Source: Paraspadella gotoi
Lineage: Eukaryota; Chaetognatha
Direction of reading: 5' to 3'
NCBI GenBank assembly: GCA_051294375.1
Contig: CM119264.1
Location: 6,764,804 to 6,828,803, forward strand
Length of the DNA stretch: 64,000 nt
Positions within the stretch are counted from its first letter, which is position 1. Each line of letters begins with the position of its first letter. The notes under the pieces are model-generated. The model was not told where the DNA came from, made no database searches, and saw only the letters and a program-made list of their open reading frames with translations. Position numbers and translations under genes: made by a program. This document shows, one piece after another, positions 13,295-24,735 of this stretch.

Positions 13295-14615
13295 AAGGGA
13301 AGAGATACGGTCATACATACTCATGTATTTTTGTTCTTTATTTGGTTCTGAATAATTTACTTGAGAAAACCGTAAATTACTAAAATTAAATTTTAACTCG
13401 TATGATTAATTATATACTATAACCCATAGTATTAATTAATCTTCTATGTTGGTTCATCCAAAACGCGTGAGGACGAAAAAACGAAAAGAATTATTAGTCT
13501 GGAAATTTTTACGGCAGAGAGAAGGTGGTCTCTGCTCTCTTTCTCATCTCTCTTCTCTCGCCCTACTTGGTAAATCCTATCTCTCTTCCCTCCTCCCTCA
13601 ACCCTCCATCCTCTCATGTCTCGCTCGGAATACTTCTTTCTTACTCATCAGTCGCATCCACTCCTCATCTCTCCAGATTTTGGGATCTAAATAAATTGTA
13701 ACATCCCAAAGAACGAAGAGAGGACAAAAACGCACAGTATGGGGTTGTCCATAGTTTTACTTCCTAGAGAAGGACAAACAGTAGATTTTTTAAGAGGATA
13801 CGAATCTTTGACTCTCGCATCGTCGCTACGTCTCATCGCTCTCGATCCCGTCACCTGAGCTTCAGAGGTCAGTCAGGACATCGGATACGGTCTCAATCGT
13901 CAGCTCAACTCTCATCCTCTATCATCTGCTAATCTCTCGTACTCGATCTCTCTCTCTGGACTCGTCGTCAGAGAACGAGTACGCATCGATGAGCTACGAG
14001 GAGACTCTCTCAACAATCATCTCGTCCTCTCTCCTTCCTCTCGTCTCTTCGCATTATAATTTTCCAAATCTCTGCGTTTGCGGTCATTTGACGCCGACAT
14101 TTGAGAGACGGAGGACTTTTTAGGCCACTGAGTAACTATAATCGCAGTGTTCATAATCAGAAGGCCCCGCAGAAAAAAGAGTAAAGAGAAGCGAAGAGCG
14201 TGCCCAGGTCCCCCTAATCCGGGGAGATTTTTCATTCATTCAATTCTCCTCGTCTCTCCTCTCCTTTCGCCTCCCTCTCTCCCCTCTCTCTCTCCCTCTC
14301 TCCCACCCTCCTCTCTCTCTCTCTCCGTCTGCCAGCTGGCTAAATAAGAGAGACGATCACTGTGCCGCATGTTTTCTCCAAGGCGTCGTTCAGCCGCGAT
14401 TAACATCGCCTTCCAATGTTCTCCACCGATTGCTCATTCGTGATATGAACCAAACTGATCTATCACTATTAGTCAACGATTTGCCAACTTTATTATGTTC
14501 TTATCCCTCGTCTATTTCCATTTATCCTCCTTTCCTCCCATTATCCCGATATTATATATATTTTCTTTCCCCTTTCTCTCTCGAATAATGAAACTAACCC
14601 GGATTTATGTCGCAG

Positions 14616-14682
14616 TCCGTCTGTCCGCGCCCAGCGGGCAACCGTATGCCGGGACAGATCCCCCAAGAGTTGTTTCTGCCCA
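14616..14682 (+). CDS. Possible isolated exon (PGQIPQELFLP)
   Basis: Acceptor TATGTCGCAG and donor CCCA/GTAAGC bracket 67 bases. One frame, open through, reads SVCPRPAGNRMPGQIPQELF plus LP. No neighbours were found to join it to, and it lies between duplicated segments. Unrecognised. Confidence 0.25.
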
Positions 14683-14929
14683 GTAAGCTAGTCTGAAATT
14701 CGTTCTCTGTAATTCAAAGAACATCACATGATACATAATCGACTCCATTCAGCGATAAGAAGGCTCGCTTTACTTTCTTCACCTGAGAGGGAGAGAGAGG
14801 GAGAGATGGAGAGAGAGGGAGAGGAGGGAGAAAGGCGAGACAAGGGCAAGGGTGTGGTTTTTTGTTGGTGGTTGTTGGGTTTGGTTGGGGTGTGTGTTGG
14901 TTTTTTTCGGGTGTTTGTGTTTGTGTTGG

Positions 14930-14972
14930 TGTTTACGGCCGCTCGTCTGTCAGGGATTTGGGATTATTCTCA

Positions 14973-15003
<31 letters not shown>

Positions 15004-15940
15004 TCTTCTCTCGCTCTCTTATCTCCGATGTCGTGTTCTCGTCTGCTCGCTCTAGGCAGCTGCGGTCCGCGGTCTGTAGTTCTCTCTCTCTTCGTCTTTC
15101 TTCTGACTTCAAACTANNNNNNNNNNNNNNNNNNNNNNNNNCTCCTCCCTTCCATCTCCTCCTCTCTTCTCTCGTCTTCTCTCTCTCCTTCCTCTCTCTC
15201 TCTCTCTCTTTTCTGACTTGTTAAGAGGAGTGTTTGACTTCAACGTCCGAGAAGAAGAAGTTTGAGCGTCGCCAGAGTCAAAATCGGTGGTTGTCGGTGA
15301 CTGGGGTTAAGATGAAATCTCAGGGGGGCGACGCACGAGGAGGTAAGAAGGGGTAGTGAAAGAAAGAGGGTAAAGAGAGGAAAGTGGAAGAATGAAGTGA
15401 AAGGAAAGTGGAAAGAGAGAAAAATTTGAAGCAAGGGAAATGATTTCGTTGTTTGAATAGGGGTAGTCCAGCGTACAGCAGACGATGGGGAAATAAGAGC
15501 GGAGCAGACGACGAAAGAAAATAGAGAGAATCAGGCGACGGAGGGATAGAACGAGGAGAGGGAAAAGAGGAAAGCGGTAGAATCAGATAGGGGAAGAACC
15601 TGGACGAGACCGTGCAAGACTGGGAAGCAACCGGGAAAGACAGAGAAAACCAGCTGGATCAGGCGACGGAGGTAAACAGCAATTTCAGAGCAATCGGGTG
15701 AGACAGGGGAAACAGGCCGTCGTGGAGGAAATGGCAAGCGATGGGGTAAAGCAAGGGAGCAGGCGACGGGGACGAGAGTGACAAGCGTCGTTGATTAAAT
15801 TCCGTTAAGGAGAAAAAACGATTTGCAAGAAGCGGAAATAGAGTTTCGCGACTCAAGAGGAAATACAATGCCGATCGGCGCAAAAGTGGCTTCATGCAAA
15901 ATAAAAACGAGAAAGTGGAATATATGTGTTTTTTTTTTTT
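14930..15940 (+). repeat. Duplicated segment Y+A, copy 1
   Basis: Begins with CTCGTCTGTCAGGGATTTGG (shared with segment X), then CT-rich DNA with a 25-N gap at 15117-15141. Unit A runs from 15216 (ACTTGTTAAGAGGAGTG) to about 15935. Unit A recurs directly at 16302-16969 and inverted at 16988-17695. Long ORFs across it are frame-inconsistent among copies, so I treat it as a non-coding repeat. Confidence 0.8.
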
Positions 15941-15949
15941 TGTTTTTTT

Positions 15950-16244
15950 TTTACGTGGCTGCCTTTTCTGTTATTTAAAAATTGCTAAAAGCTTTCGTGA
16001 CGAAACTGAGAAAGAGTGAAGAATTTCAGTCTTTGCGCCGGCGAAAAAAATCAAATTAAGGTCAAGGTCGTCTCGCCGAACCTTGGGGAAAAAACGGAGG
16101 CGTTGTTTTCATTCTGTCTTAAAATGTCGGCCTGTATGTCAGTCTGTCTTAAAATAAGTGTATATACAACTGTTTTGGCCATTTGAAGCCAAGGTCCTTT
16201 TAAAATTGACCTTAATTTTGTTGAATGATATTTTTCTGTGCACT
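15950..16244 (+). repeat. Repeat B, copy 1
   Basis: From TTACGTGGCTGCCTTTTCTG to TTTTTCTGTGCACTCTC, containing CGTGACGAAACTGAGAAA, GGTCAAGGTCGTCTCG and GTGTATATACAACTGTTTTG. It recurs inverted at 21566-21858 and direct at 21903-22200, each copy ending in the same (CT)n. Confidence 0.9.
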
Positions 16245-16252
16245 CTCTCTTT

Positions 16253-16296
<44 letters not shown>

Positions 16297-16301
16297 TCTT
16301 T

Positions 16302-16969
16302 ACTTGTTAAGAGGAGTGACTTCACGCCAAGAGAGAAGTTTGAGCGTCGCCAGAGTCAAAATCGGTGGTTGTCGGTGACTGGGGGTTAAGATGAAATCTC
16401 AGGGGGGCGACGCACGAGGAGGAAGAAGGGGGTAGTGAAAGAAAAGAGGGTAAGAGAGGAAAGTGGAAGATGAAGTGAAAGGAAAGTGGAAAGAGAGAAA
16501 ATTTGAAGCAAGGGAAATGATTTCGTTGTTTGAATAGGGGTAGTCAGCGTACAAGCAGACGATGGGGAAATAGAGCGGGAGCAGACGACGAAGAAAAATA
16601 GAACAAGAAAAGAGGAAGCCAGTAGAATCCAGATATGGGGAAGACCTGACGACCGTGCAAGACTGGGGAAGCAACCGGGAAAGACAGAGGAAACCAGCTG
16701 GATCAGGCGACGGAGGTAGACAGCAATTTCAGGCAATCGGGTGAGACAGGGGGAACAGGCGTCGTGGGAGAATGGCAGGCGATGGGGGTAAGACAACGGG
16801 AGCAGGCGACGGGGGAAGCGAAGTGACAGCGTCGTCTGATTAAATTCCGTTGAGGAGAAAAACGATTTGCAAGAAGCGGAAATAGAATTTCGCGACTCAA
16901 GAAGGAAATACAATGGCCGACGGCGCAAAAGTGGCTTCATGCAAAATAAAAACGAAGAAAGTGGAATAT
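16302..16969 (+). repeat. Repeat A, copy 2 (left half of a palindrome)
   Basis: Direct copy of 15216-15935 with scattered one-base indels. It forms an almost loopless palindrome with 16988-17695. Confidence 0.85.
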
Positions 16970-16987
16970 TGTACAAAAAATAAAAAA

Positions 16988-17693
16988 ACACATATATTCC
17001 ACTTTCTCGTTTTTATTTTGGCATGAAGCATTGCGCCGATCGGCATTGTATCCTTCTTGAGTCGGAAATCTATTTCGACTTCTCGCAAATCGGTTTTTTT
17101 TCCCTTGAACGGAATTTAATCAACGACGCTTGTCACTTCGCTTCCCCGTCGCCTGCTCCGTTGTCTTACCCCATCGCTTGCCATTTCCACGACGCCTGTT
17201 TCCCCTGTCTACCCGATTGCGCTGAAATTGCTGTCTACCTCCGTCGCCTGATCCAGCTGGTTTTCTCTGTCTTTCCGGTTGCTTCCCAGTTTGCACGGTC
17301 GTCAGGTTTCCCAATTGGATTCTACTCGGCTTCCTCTCTTGCTTTTTTCTCGCTTTCTTGCTTTTCCTCTCTGCCTCGATATTTCCCTCGTCGCCTTTTC
17401 TCTATTTTCTTCGTCGTCTGCTCCCGCTTATTTCCCATCGTCTGCTTGTACGCTGACTTACCCTATCAAACAACGAAATCATTTCCCTTGCTTCAAATTT
17501 TCCTCTCTTTCCACTTTCCTTTCACTTCATCTTCCACTTTCCTCTCTTACCCTCTTTCTTTCACTACCCCTTCTTCCTCCTCGTGCGTCGCCCTGAGATT
17601 TCATCTTAACCCCAGTACGCCAACCACCGATTTTGACTCTGGCGACGCTCAAACTTCTCTCTCTCGGCGTTGTAAGTCACTTCTTAACAAGTC

Positions 17694-17741
<48 letters not shown>

Positions 17742-18221
17742 GAGATGGAAGGAGAGGAGAGAGAGAACGAACGAGAGAGAGAATAATTCCCAAATTCCCT
17801 TGACAAGACGAGCGTAACCGAATCATTTCTGAATCAACTTCGTCGTCGGTTTATTTTTATTTCGAAGATTTTTTTTCTTGGTATAATACATATTTGTCAA
17901 TTCCAAATCTGCTCGCAACCGCCCACTTCGATCACCACCCGGCCATAATAGAGAATGGCCTTCGGTGATTGCGAGGCCTCCCTTGTTTGAGTATACTTTA
18001 TCATTCATTCTCTTCTTCTCTTCTCTCCTCGTCTCCCCTTCTCTCTCCCTTCTCCTCTCTTCTCTCTTTCTCTCTCTTTTCCTGTGTTGATGGGGTTCTA
18101 GAAATTGCCTTGAGGGGTTTACCAGAGGAAAAAGTGTAATTAAGCTTCCCTCCTCACGCAGGATTCCGTGAAGGCATGACGCCAAATATTTTAAAGGAAG
18201 CTAAGTTTTATAAAACATTGG
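16988..18221 (-). repeat. Inverted copy of A, Y and X
   Basis: Reverse complement of unit A (to about 17695), then of the Y tail with GA repeat (17697-17778), then of segment X (17779-18221). It therefore joins pieces that are separate on the left side (12790-13294 and 14930-15940). The palindrome axis is near 16980, between GTGGAATATTGTAC and CACATATATTCCAC. Confidence 0.85.
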
Positions 18222-18779
18222 CAGTGTTCTACGAACGCCTTTCTTAACATTGATTTAACTGTAAAATTGAACTATTTTTAGTGTCTCGTTTGTTTCTTTG
18301 GGTCATTCTGATTTAAAATCGTGTTTGGGAATGTTATTCACTATCATGTAAGCACAACGCGATGTGCTTATTCTAATGCTTCCAAATTCGCTACGATAAA
18401 AAGTTCTTTTCAAAGTTTTTGAACTAATTGAGTTGAAAATCTATTTCAACTAGTCGAGTTAACAAAAATACGTAAACTATTGTTAAAAAAATGGAAAATT
18501 TTACGCTTTTCGTGAGCAGAAATGGAGCGTAGACACTCTCACGGCTTAGCAATTACAAATACAATAACAATTACAAATATTAAAAAAATATGATATCTGA
18601 AATTTAAATAATTTTTTTTTTTCTAAGAAATTATCTTTCTCGGTTTCATTTTTTTCCCATAGACCTCAAGACGTAACTATATTAATCTCCAGGCAAGCCA
18701 AAGTATTTTAATTAAAATTGGCAGACTGAAATTAAAAATTAAGTGAAATTGTTTGTTTTGGCTGACAGACAACGGAATT

Positions 18780-18811
<32 letters not shown>

Positions 18812-19495
18812 GGAGAAAAAGTTTTTTCCATTAAGAATTGAGTAAAGGATAGTGAAGGAGTTAAGATTGGGGACAAGTTAGTCTGCCGAGAGAGAGAGTG
18901 TGAAAGAAATGAAATACATGTAATAATTTTACTAAAGATAGAAAAATTAAAATAAAGATTTGAGGTTTAATAAGAAAAGTGAAAGATAAGAAAAGAAGTA
19001 TTGTGCAAAAGTCGACTCTTTCTTTTTCGACCTCTTCTCTCTTTTCTCTTCTTTCTCTCTCTTTCTCTCTTCTCTCTCTTTCTCTCTCTCTTCACGTCTC
19101 TCCTTCATCATAATGTTTTGGTAAAAATTTTTATAAATTCACATTGGTCGTTTCTGATTAAGACTCGAAAAGAGTCGAAACATTTCCGTAAAAAAAATGT
19201 AAACTCGTTGTTTTGTAATAAAAACAGAAACTTTGTCTTCTTCTCCATTTTTTTAAAAAATGGGTTAACTTCATTGAATCCTTCGACCATTTCCTCTCTC
19301 CTTTTTCAATTGCCACTTTCATCGCGAAGCCGATTTTTTGTCATCCTTCGCCGCGAAGGTGACTTTTTCCTAGGTCGGTCGCTCCTCGCCGGGGCCGACG
19401 TTTTCCGGGGCCGAATCTCCGGTCACGGCGTTTTTACCCCTGTAAAATTCTCCATTTTTCTCTTACCCTGTTTTCGCTCGATTGATCGGCGTCGA
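18222..19495. other. AT-rich intergenic DNA
   Basis: Small GA/CT runs at 18782-18810 and 19040-19092 and the decayed hammerhead at 19154. GC rises from 19320 to 19495 (CGCCGCGAAGG, GGGGCCGACG) ahead of the G tract. No gene recognised. Confidence 0.5.
19154..19186 (+). ncRNA. Hammerhead-like motif with one core substitution
   Basis: CTGATTA (consensus CTGATGA, so G8 is replaced), stem II GACTC/GAGTC fully Watson-Crick with loop GAAAA, then GAAA-C and TTTCCGTA. The 3' flank (CTCGTTGTTTTGTAA) resembles that of the 62.56-kb copy. Probably a decayed copy. Confidence 0.45.
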
Positions 19496-19632
19496 GGGGG
19501 TGGGGGGGGGGGGGGGGGGGGGGGGGGGGAGGGGGGGGGGGGGTTGTTGTGGGTGTGGGGGGTGGGGGGGGGGGGGGGGGGGGGGGGGTGGTGGGGGGGG
19601 GGGGGGGGGGGGGGGGTTGTGTGTGGTGTGGG

Positions 19633-19684
<52 letters not shown>
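19496..19684 (+). repeat. 190-bp poly-G tract with T interruptions
   Basis: Almost pure G, in runs of up to about 50, broken by T, GTTGTTGTGGGTGTG and GTTGTGTGTGGTG. It would form multiple G-quadruplexes if real. Poly-G is also a known sequencing or base-calling artefact, so accuracy is uncertain. Confidence 0.9.
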
Positions 19685-19685
<1 letters not shown>

Positions 19686-21482
19686 GACGTAAGAGTCGCG
19701 TGCCCGGCGCCGCAATCCTTGTGCCACGTTTTGCCGCGCTATGTTAATGAATGACTGTAAGTTTTAATGCTAGGGACTGAGCAACTGTCTAGATGTAGGA
19801 CGAAATATTGAACTAACAAAAATGCATTTATTCTTTGAAGTAGACAATAGAGTTTTGAAGTAAGACATCACGTGTGTAGTTTTTGAATTCTGGTTCTGTC
19901 AAATCTAGGAAAATGAAGCGGGAGAATATTTTAGTAAATTAATTATTTTAATTAATTTATCACAACGACTTACATCGTTTGGCCCCTCCGGGATTTAGTC
20001 ACAACATAGGAAATATCTTTTCTCCACGCCGCTTTCGAAATCGGTGCGCGGGAAATTATCGGAATGCTCCAGAAACGGTAGAAGGACGTTTCTATCGAGG
20101 TGTTTTGTAGAAAAAAAAAAAAAAAATTTTTTTTAAAGGAAACATAAAAACCACAAAGGGATTCGTTATTGCATCCCCGCAATGACCCCGAGCTGTATGA
20201 GTCGACTTGTTAGGCTCTTCAAAACTCCCCGCATTTAGGAGTGAAAATATTACAAATATTGTAAAGTCTAAATAAATCGGAGCCTACTAAAAGAGTGCCT
20301 CTTCCCTAATAATGAATTTAATATTTCAATCAGGATCTTTGGGTTTCCCGCTGCTATGTGAATTCCGGTTCCACCCCCCGCTTCTATAAGATTTTCCGTT
20401 CTCTCTTTTCCTTCCCCTTTCCATGTTCTGACTGCAGTAACTGCCGTTGTTTTTGGTTCCATCTCCATTTTCGGTGCCGGCTCCCGCGCGTCGGCTCCCG
20501 CGTCGGCGCTGGCGTCGGCAGTCTGCATCTGCTTTCCCCGGTCGGCATCTGCTTCTGGAAGATCTCAACGGGTCTCGGTCACCATGGAGTTTGATAACAG
20601 GAATGATATAGGATTTGTTCACGGAACGATAAATATTTGTAATTCTGTACTCGTATTGGTGAAGGTTGGGTTTTAGGAAGTGGTGGTTCTGGTAATATTT
20701 TTGGTTGGGGAAGGGTAGTTTAGGATTTAGTTCTGGAGCGGATAAGTTTGGGGGGTGAAGGAAATAGAGGGTAGAGTTTTGGAGGATGATTTTGGGTAAA
20801 CACGGGGAAAGTCCGGTAAAGGGTGGTTTGGTAAAGGGAGGTGGGGAATTTGGGGGAGATGGGATAATTTTGGGAGGTGGGGTGATGGTCCGGGGGGGCT
20901 GCGGGTAATTCATTTCGTAAATTGAGTATTTCCTCCCCTTTAACGGTGAAACAAATATATAACGAGTACATTGCTATTGAATATTTTCGACTATTTACTA
21001 TTGAAATGACAGATGAATTGTATTTTAATATTTTATTTATAATAGATTATTCTCGTGTTCAAATTGTAATTTATTTGAAACAGGTAAGTGAGTGTAATTG
21101 ATAACTCAAGTATGAGTTTCGATGTACAATTCAGTCAAGAAAAATTATTTATTTTTTAAAATGAATTATTGACGAATGTAAATAAATAACAATTTTTTAT
21201 CGTTTTTAATGCTGGACTTTACGGGGTGGGGAATGATTCGGGGGATTTTCGTCATGTGTTTTTTTGATAGATGGGTGGGGGATCAAAAGAGGGGAGTTGG
21301 GGATGAACGTCTTTATTAGGTATCATTGGTACTTTAAAAAGGTGCACTCTATTGGTCGGGGTTTTTGGGAGAATGCAGATAATGATTCTTACTCGAACTG
21401 TTTTTTTTGCTGAAGAATAAGCCCAGACGACGACTTGAACGTATTTTAGGGCATATGAGCTTCGCCACGACTTTATTCGTGG
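19685..21482. other. Intergenic DNA with one exon-like stretch
   Basis: Mixed composition. 20320-20590 is moderately GC-rich with CGGCTCCCGCGTCGGC-type repeats; the remainder is AT-rich. No gene recognised except the candidate at 19974-20091. Confidence 0.45.
19974..20091 (-). CDS. Possible internal exon
   Basis: A minus-strand stretch ending in a perfect donor (ACGAT/GTAAGT). One frame reads TSFYRFWSIPIISRAPISKA and then AWRKDISYVVTKSRRGQT; a second frame is nearly as plausible. A T-rich run lies upstream of the assumed acceptor ATAG. Unrecognised. Confidence 0.22.
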
Positions 21483-21512
21483 NNNNNNNNNNNNNNNNNN
21501 NNNNNNNAAAGA

Positions 21513-21517
<5 letters not shown>

Positions 21518-21556
<39 letters not shown>

Positions 21557-22216
21557 AAAGAGAGAGTGCACAGAAAAATATCATTCAACAAAATTAAGGT
21601 CAATTTTAAAAGGACCTTGGCTTCAAATGGCCAAAACAGTTGTATATACACTTATTTTAAGACAGACTGACATACAGGCCGACATTTTAAGACAGAATGA
21701 AAACAACGCCTCCGTTTTTTCCCCAAGGTTCGGCGAGACGACCTTGACCTTAATTTGATTTTTTTCGCCGGCGCAAAGACTGAAATTCTTCACTTTTCTC
21801 ATTTTCGTCACGAAAGCTTTTAGCAATTTTTAAATAACAGAAAAGGCAGCCACGTAAAAAAAAAAAAAAAAAACCAAAAAAAAAAAAAAAAACAATTTTT
21901 TTTTACGTGGCTGCCTTTTCTGTTTATTTAAAAATGCTAAAAGCTTTCGTGACGAAACTGAGAAAGTGAAGAATTTCAGTCTTTGCGCCGGCGAAAAAAA
22001 TCAAATTAAGGTCAAGGTCGTCTCGTCCGAACCTGTGGGGAAAAAACGGGAGGCGTTGTTTTTCATTCTGTCTTAAAATGTCGGTCTGTACGTCAGTCTG
22101 TCTTAAAATAAGTGTATATACAACTGTTTTGGTCCATTTGAAGCCAAGGGTCTTTTTAAAATTGACCTTAATTTTGTTGAATGATATTTTCTGTGCACTC
22201 TCTCTTCTCTTCTCTT

Positions 22217-22258
<42 letters not shown>
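21518..22258. repeat. Palindrome of repeat B (B inverted, then B direct)
   Basis: (GA)n at 21518-21565, inverted B 21566-21858, poly-A/poly-T core, direct B 21903-22200, then (CT)n to 22258. The axis lies in the homopolymers near 21880. A 25-N gap (21483-21507) sits at the left edge. Confidence 0.9.
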
Positions 22259-22260
<2 letters not shown>

Positions 22261-23660
22261 CTATGATTCTTTATACATATTAAACAATTAAAATGCAAAA
22301 TTATTTGGAGGTATAGAATTTGGCAAAAAGGAGACGGAAGCATTTGTTGTTTTGTTTTGTTTTCAAAAACAAATAAATTTAAAGTCGAAAAGAAAAATTA
22401 ACTAAAATCACAAAAAATCACAAATTCAAAGACTTCTTTTAAAATTATTTTTAAGAAAACACATGAAGCTCATTTCTTTATATTGCAAATATACAGTCCG
22501 GTGCAAAAAAAAGCGCCACTTTATAACTTTAAATTCCAGACGCTCTATAAAGACATTTTTAAAAATTATATATAAAAAAAAAATATTTTAAAAAAGGAAA
22601 CAATATGACTAAATTTTATTACGATCGGTCAAGTCGTTTAGGAGATATGATTTTTTAAACTTGAGTATTCCAAAACCAAATGGGAAAATCGTTTGAATTT
22701 TTGAAATTCGATAATGCCATTGATGAGCTAAGAAAAGTAAGAAAGTAAGCAAGCCGGACTAATGGGAGTTTAAAAATAAAAAACGTCAGCAATTTTTTTA
22801 CCAGGGTGCAAAATCTGAAGTCGTTTTATGAGATAATTTAGCGACAGTATTTGATCATTTCATTTATCTCCCATTTGCCTCTGGGAAAGATGTGCATAAT
22901 GATAAAAAGACACCATTCCCGAAAACTCCATAAAAAAAGAAACATTATCAAGTTGTTTGGAGGAAGAGACGTCCATCTATAAATTCCCAAAAGGAGCTAA
23001 TGTAGAGAAACTTTGGCCTCTCAGAGTCAAATCGCTGGGGAAAACAGAGAAGAGGATGAAAAAAACAGAAGAAAAAACAAGAAAACAAATAAAATAAAGA
23101 ACGAAAAATTAAAAAAAAATGAAAGCAGAGAGAAAACAGAGAAAACAGTGTATCAACGAAAGANNNNNNNNNNAAAGTTACTGTATAAACGCAGTGAAAA
23201 ACAGAGACACGAAAAGAAACAAAATCACAAAAATAAGTAAAAGAGAAAAGTAAAGAAACAGAACGAGAGGCGAAAAGAAATGAAATAGAACAAAAACGGC
23301 TGGGAGAATTGGAGAAAAAAAAAAGAAGGAAATAAGAGGAAAAAGAAAATAGAGGAAAAAAGAAAAGGAAACCGTAGAATGAGAAGAGAGATTGAGGTGA
23401 ACGAAAAGACGGCACGCCTTCACACCTTTTGGAACGTGAAGGCGCTGAGTTAAAACGGTCGACGAATTTTCGCTGACGTCAATGTGTCAAAATTAGTCAA
23501 ATTCTGTCAACTAGCTATTTTAAAAGAAACCAAAAAAAATATTAAAGGGGGAAAATAAGGAAGAAAAAAGGACGAATAAAGAAAGAAAGAAAATAAGGAA
23601 AGAAAGAAAAACTGAAAAGAAAAAAATGGTAGAACAAAAGAAAGCGAGAAAGAAAGAAAA
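22259..23660. other. AT- and purine-rich intergenic DNA
   Basis: 22260-22980 is AT-rich unique DNA; 23040-23400 is almost all purine on the plus strand, with a 10-N gap at 23164-23173. No gene seen. Confidence 0.6.
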
Positions 23661-23666
23661 AAAGAG

Positions 23667-23757
<91 letters not shown>

Positions 23758-23760
23758 AAA
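23661..23760 (+). repeat. (GAAA)n microsatellite
   Basis: About 24 units. Confidence 0.95.
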
Positions 23761-23930
23761 TAAATAAATAAATGACATCTGATTTTCTGTCGCCAATAAA
23801 GGTTTCAAAATTTAAATAGTAAAATCTTCAGACGGGCACGAGCGCGCGGGAAGCCTTAACGAAAGAAAAGAAAAAAAAATAAAAGAGAGATTAGACCATA
23901 AAAAGTAGTGGTGAAGGGGAGTGCCATAAA

Positions 23931-23933
<3 letters not shown>

Positions 23934-23976
<43 letters not shown>
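23934..23976 (+). repeat. (GA)n microsatellite
   Basis: About 43 bp, 80 bp before the ACTCACGACTCAGA array. Confidence 0.9.
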
Positions 23977-23980
<4 letters not shown>

Positions 23981-24055
23981 AGACAATAAAGCAGAAAGGG
24001 AGGGAGAGTCGAACATGTGTCGTTTGATTTTGAATTTGAATTTTAGAGCGGACTC

Positions 24056-24735
24056 GCGACTTAGAACTCACGACTCAGGACTCACGACTCAGATCTCGCG
24101 ACTCAGAACTCACAACTCAGATTCTCACGACTCAGGGACCTCACGATTTCAGAACTCGCAACGACTCAGACTTAAGCTCACGATTCCAGAACATTCTACT
24201 GATGCGCTCAATCTCACGACTCTGAACTCAGATTATTAACTCACGACCGTTCTCGACTCAGGAACTCATGACTCAAATCCCTCATGACTCAGAACTCCAC
24301 GACTCAGACCTCACGATTCAGATACTCGCACTCAGAACTCACAACTCTAGACTCACACTCAAACTCACGAGCTCAGAACCTGGAGTCATATCGCGTCAAG
24401 ACTCAGAACTACGATCATGACATTCATAACTCACCGAGCTGCCAGAATCAGACTTCATGAACCAGAACCTCATGAACGATCCACGACTCAGAACTCACGC
24501 CAGCCACCGTCAGAACTCACGACTCAGAAACTTCAACAACTCAGAAACTCCACAACTCAGAATCACGACTCACGAACTCATGATTCAGATCTCAAGACTC
24601 AGAACTCACACACATACAAGACTCACGATTCAGAACTCACGACTCAGAAATCAAGACTCAGAACTCAAGACTCAGAACTCGCGACTCAGAACTCACGACT
24701 CAGAACTCACGACTCACGATTCACGACCGTCCAAC
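24056..24735 (+). repeat. 14-bp minisatellite (ACTCACGACTCAGA)
   Basis: About 48 units of ACTCACGACTCAGA, nearly perfect at 24590-24720 and decayed toward the left. Two seven-base halves (ACTCACG/ACTCAGA) suggest an ancestral 7-mer. ORFs across it (repeated THDSELTTQNS) are the repeat translated. Confidence 0.92.

Noticed and set aside
16386-17817. Two ORFs of 200-260 residues in the A palindrome
   Set aside because: They are the same repeat read on opposite strands, rich in Ser/Phe/Leu; the third copy (15216-15935) has the frame broken in many places.
19434-19754. Gly-rich and Pro-rich ORFs over the G tract
   Set aside because: Homopolymer translation.
20358-20594. Cys/Phe-rich ORF
   Set aside because: Pyrimidine-rich DNA without splice sites or protein-like composition; minus-strand alternatives are no better.
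23013-23415. Lys/Glu-rich or Phe/Ser-rich ORFs spanning the 10-N gap
   Set aside because: Purine-rich low-complexity DNA read on either strand.
24056-24735. CRISPR array
   Set aside because: Short units with no unique spacers, and the DNA is animal; it is a minisatellite.
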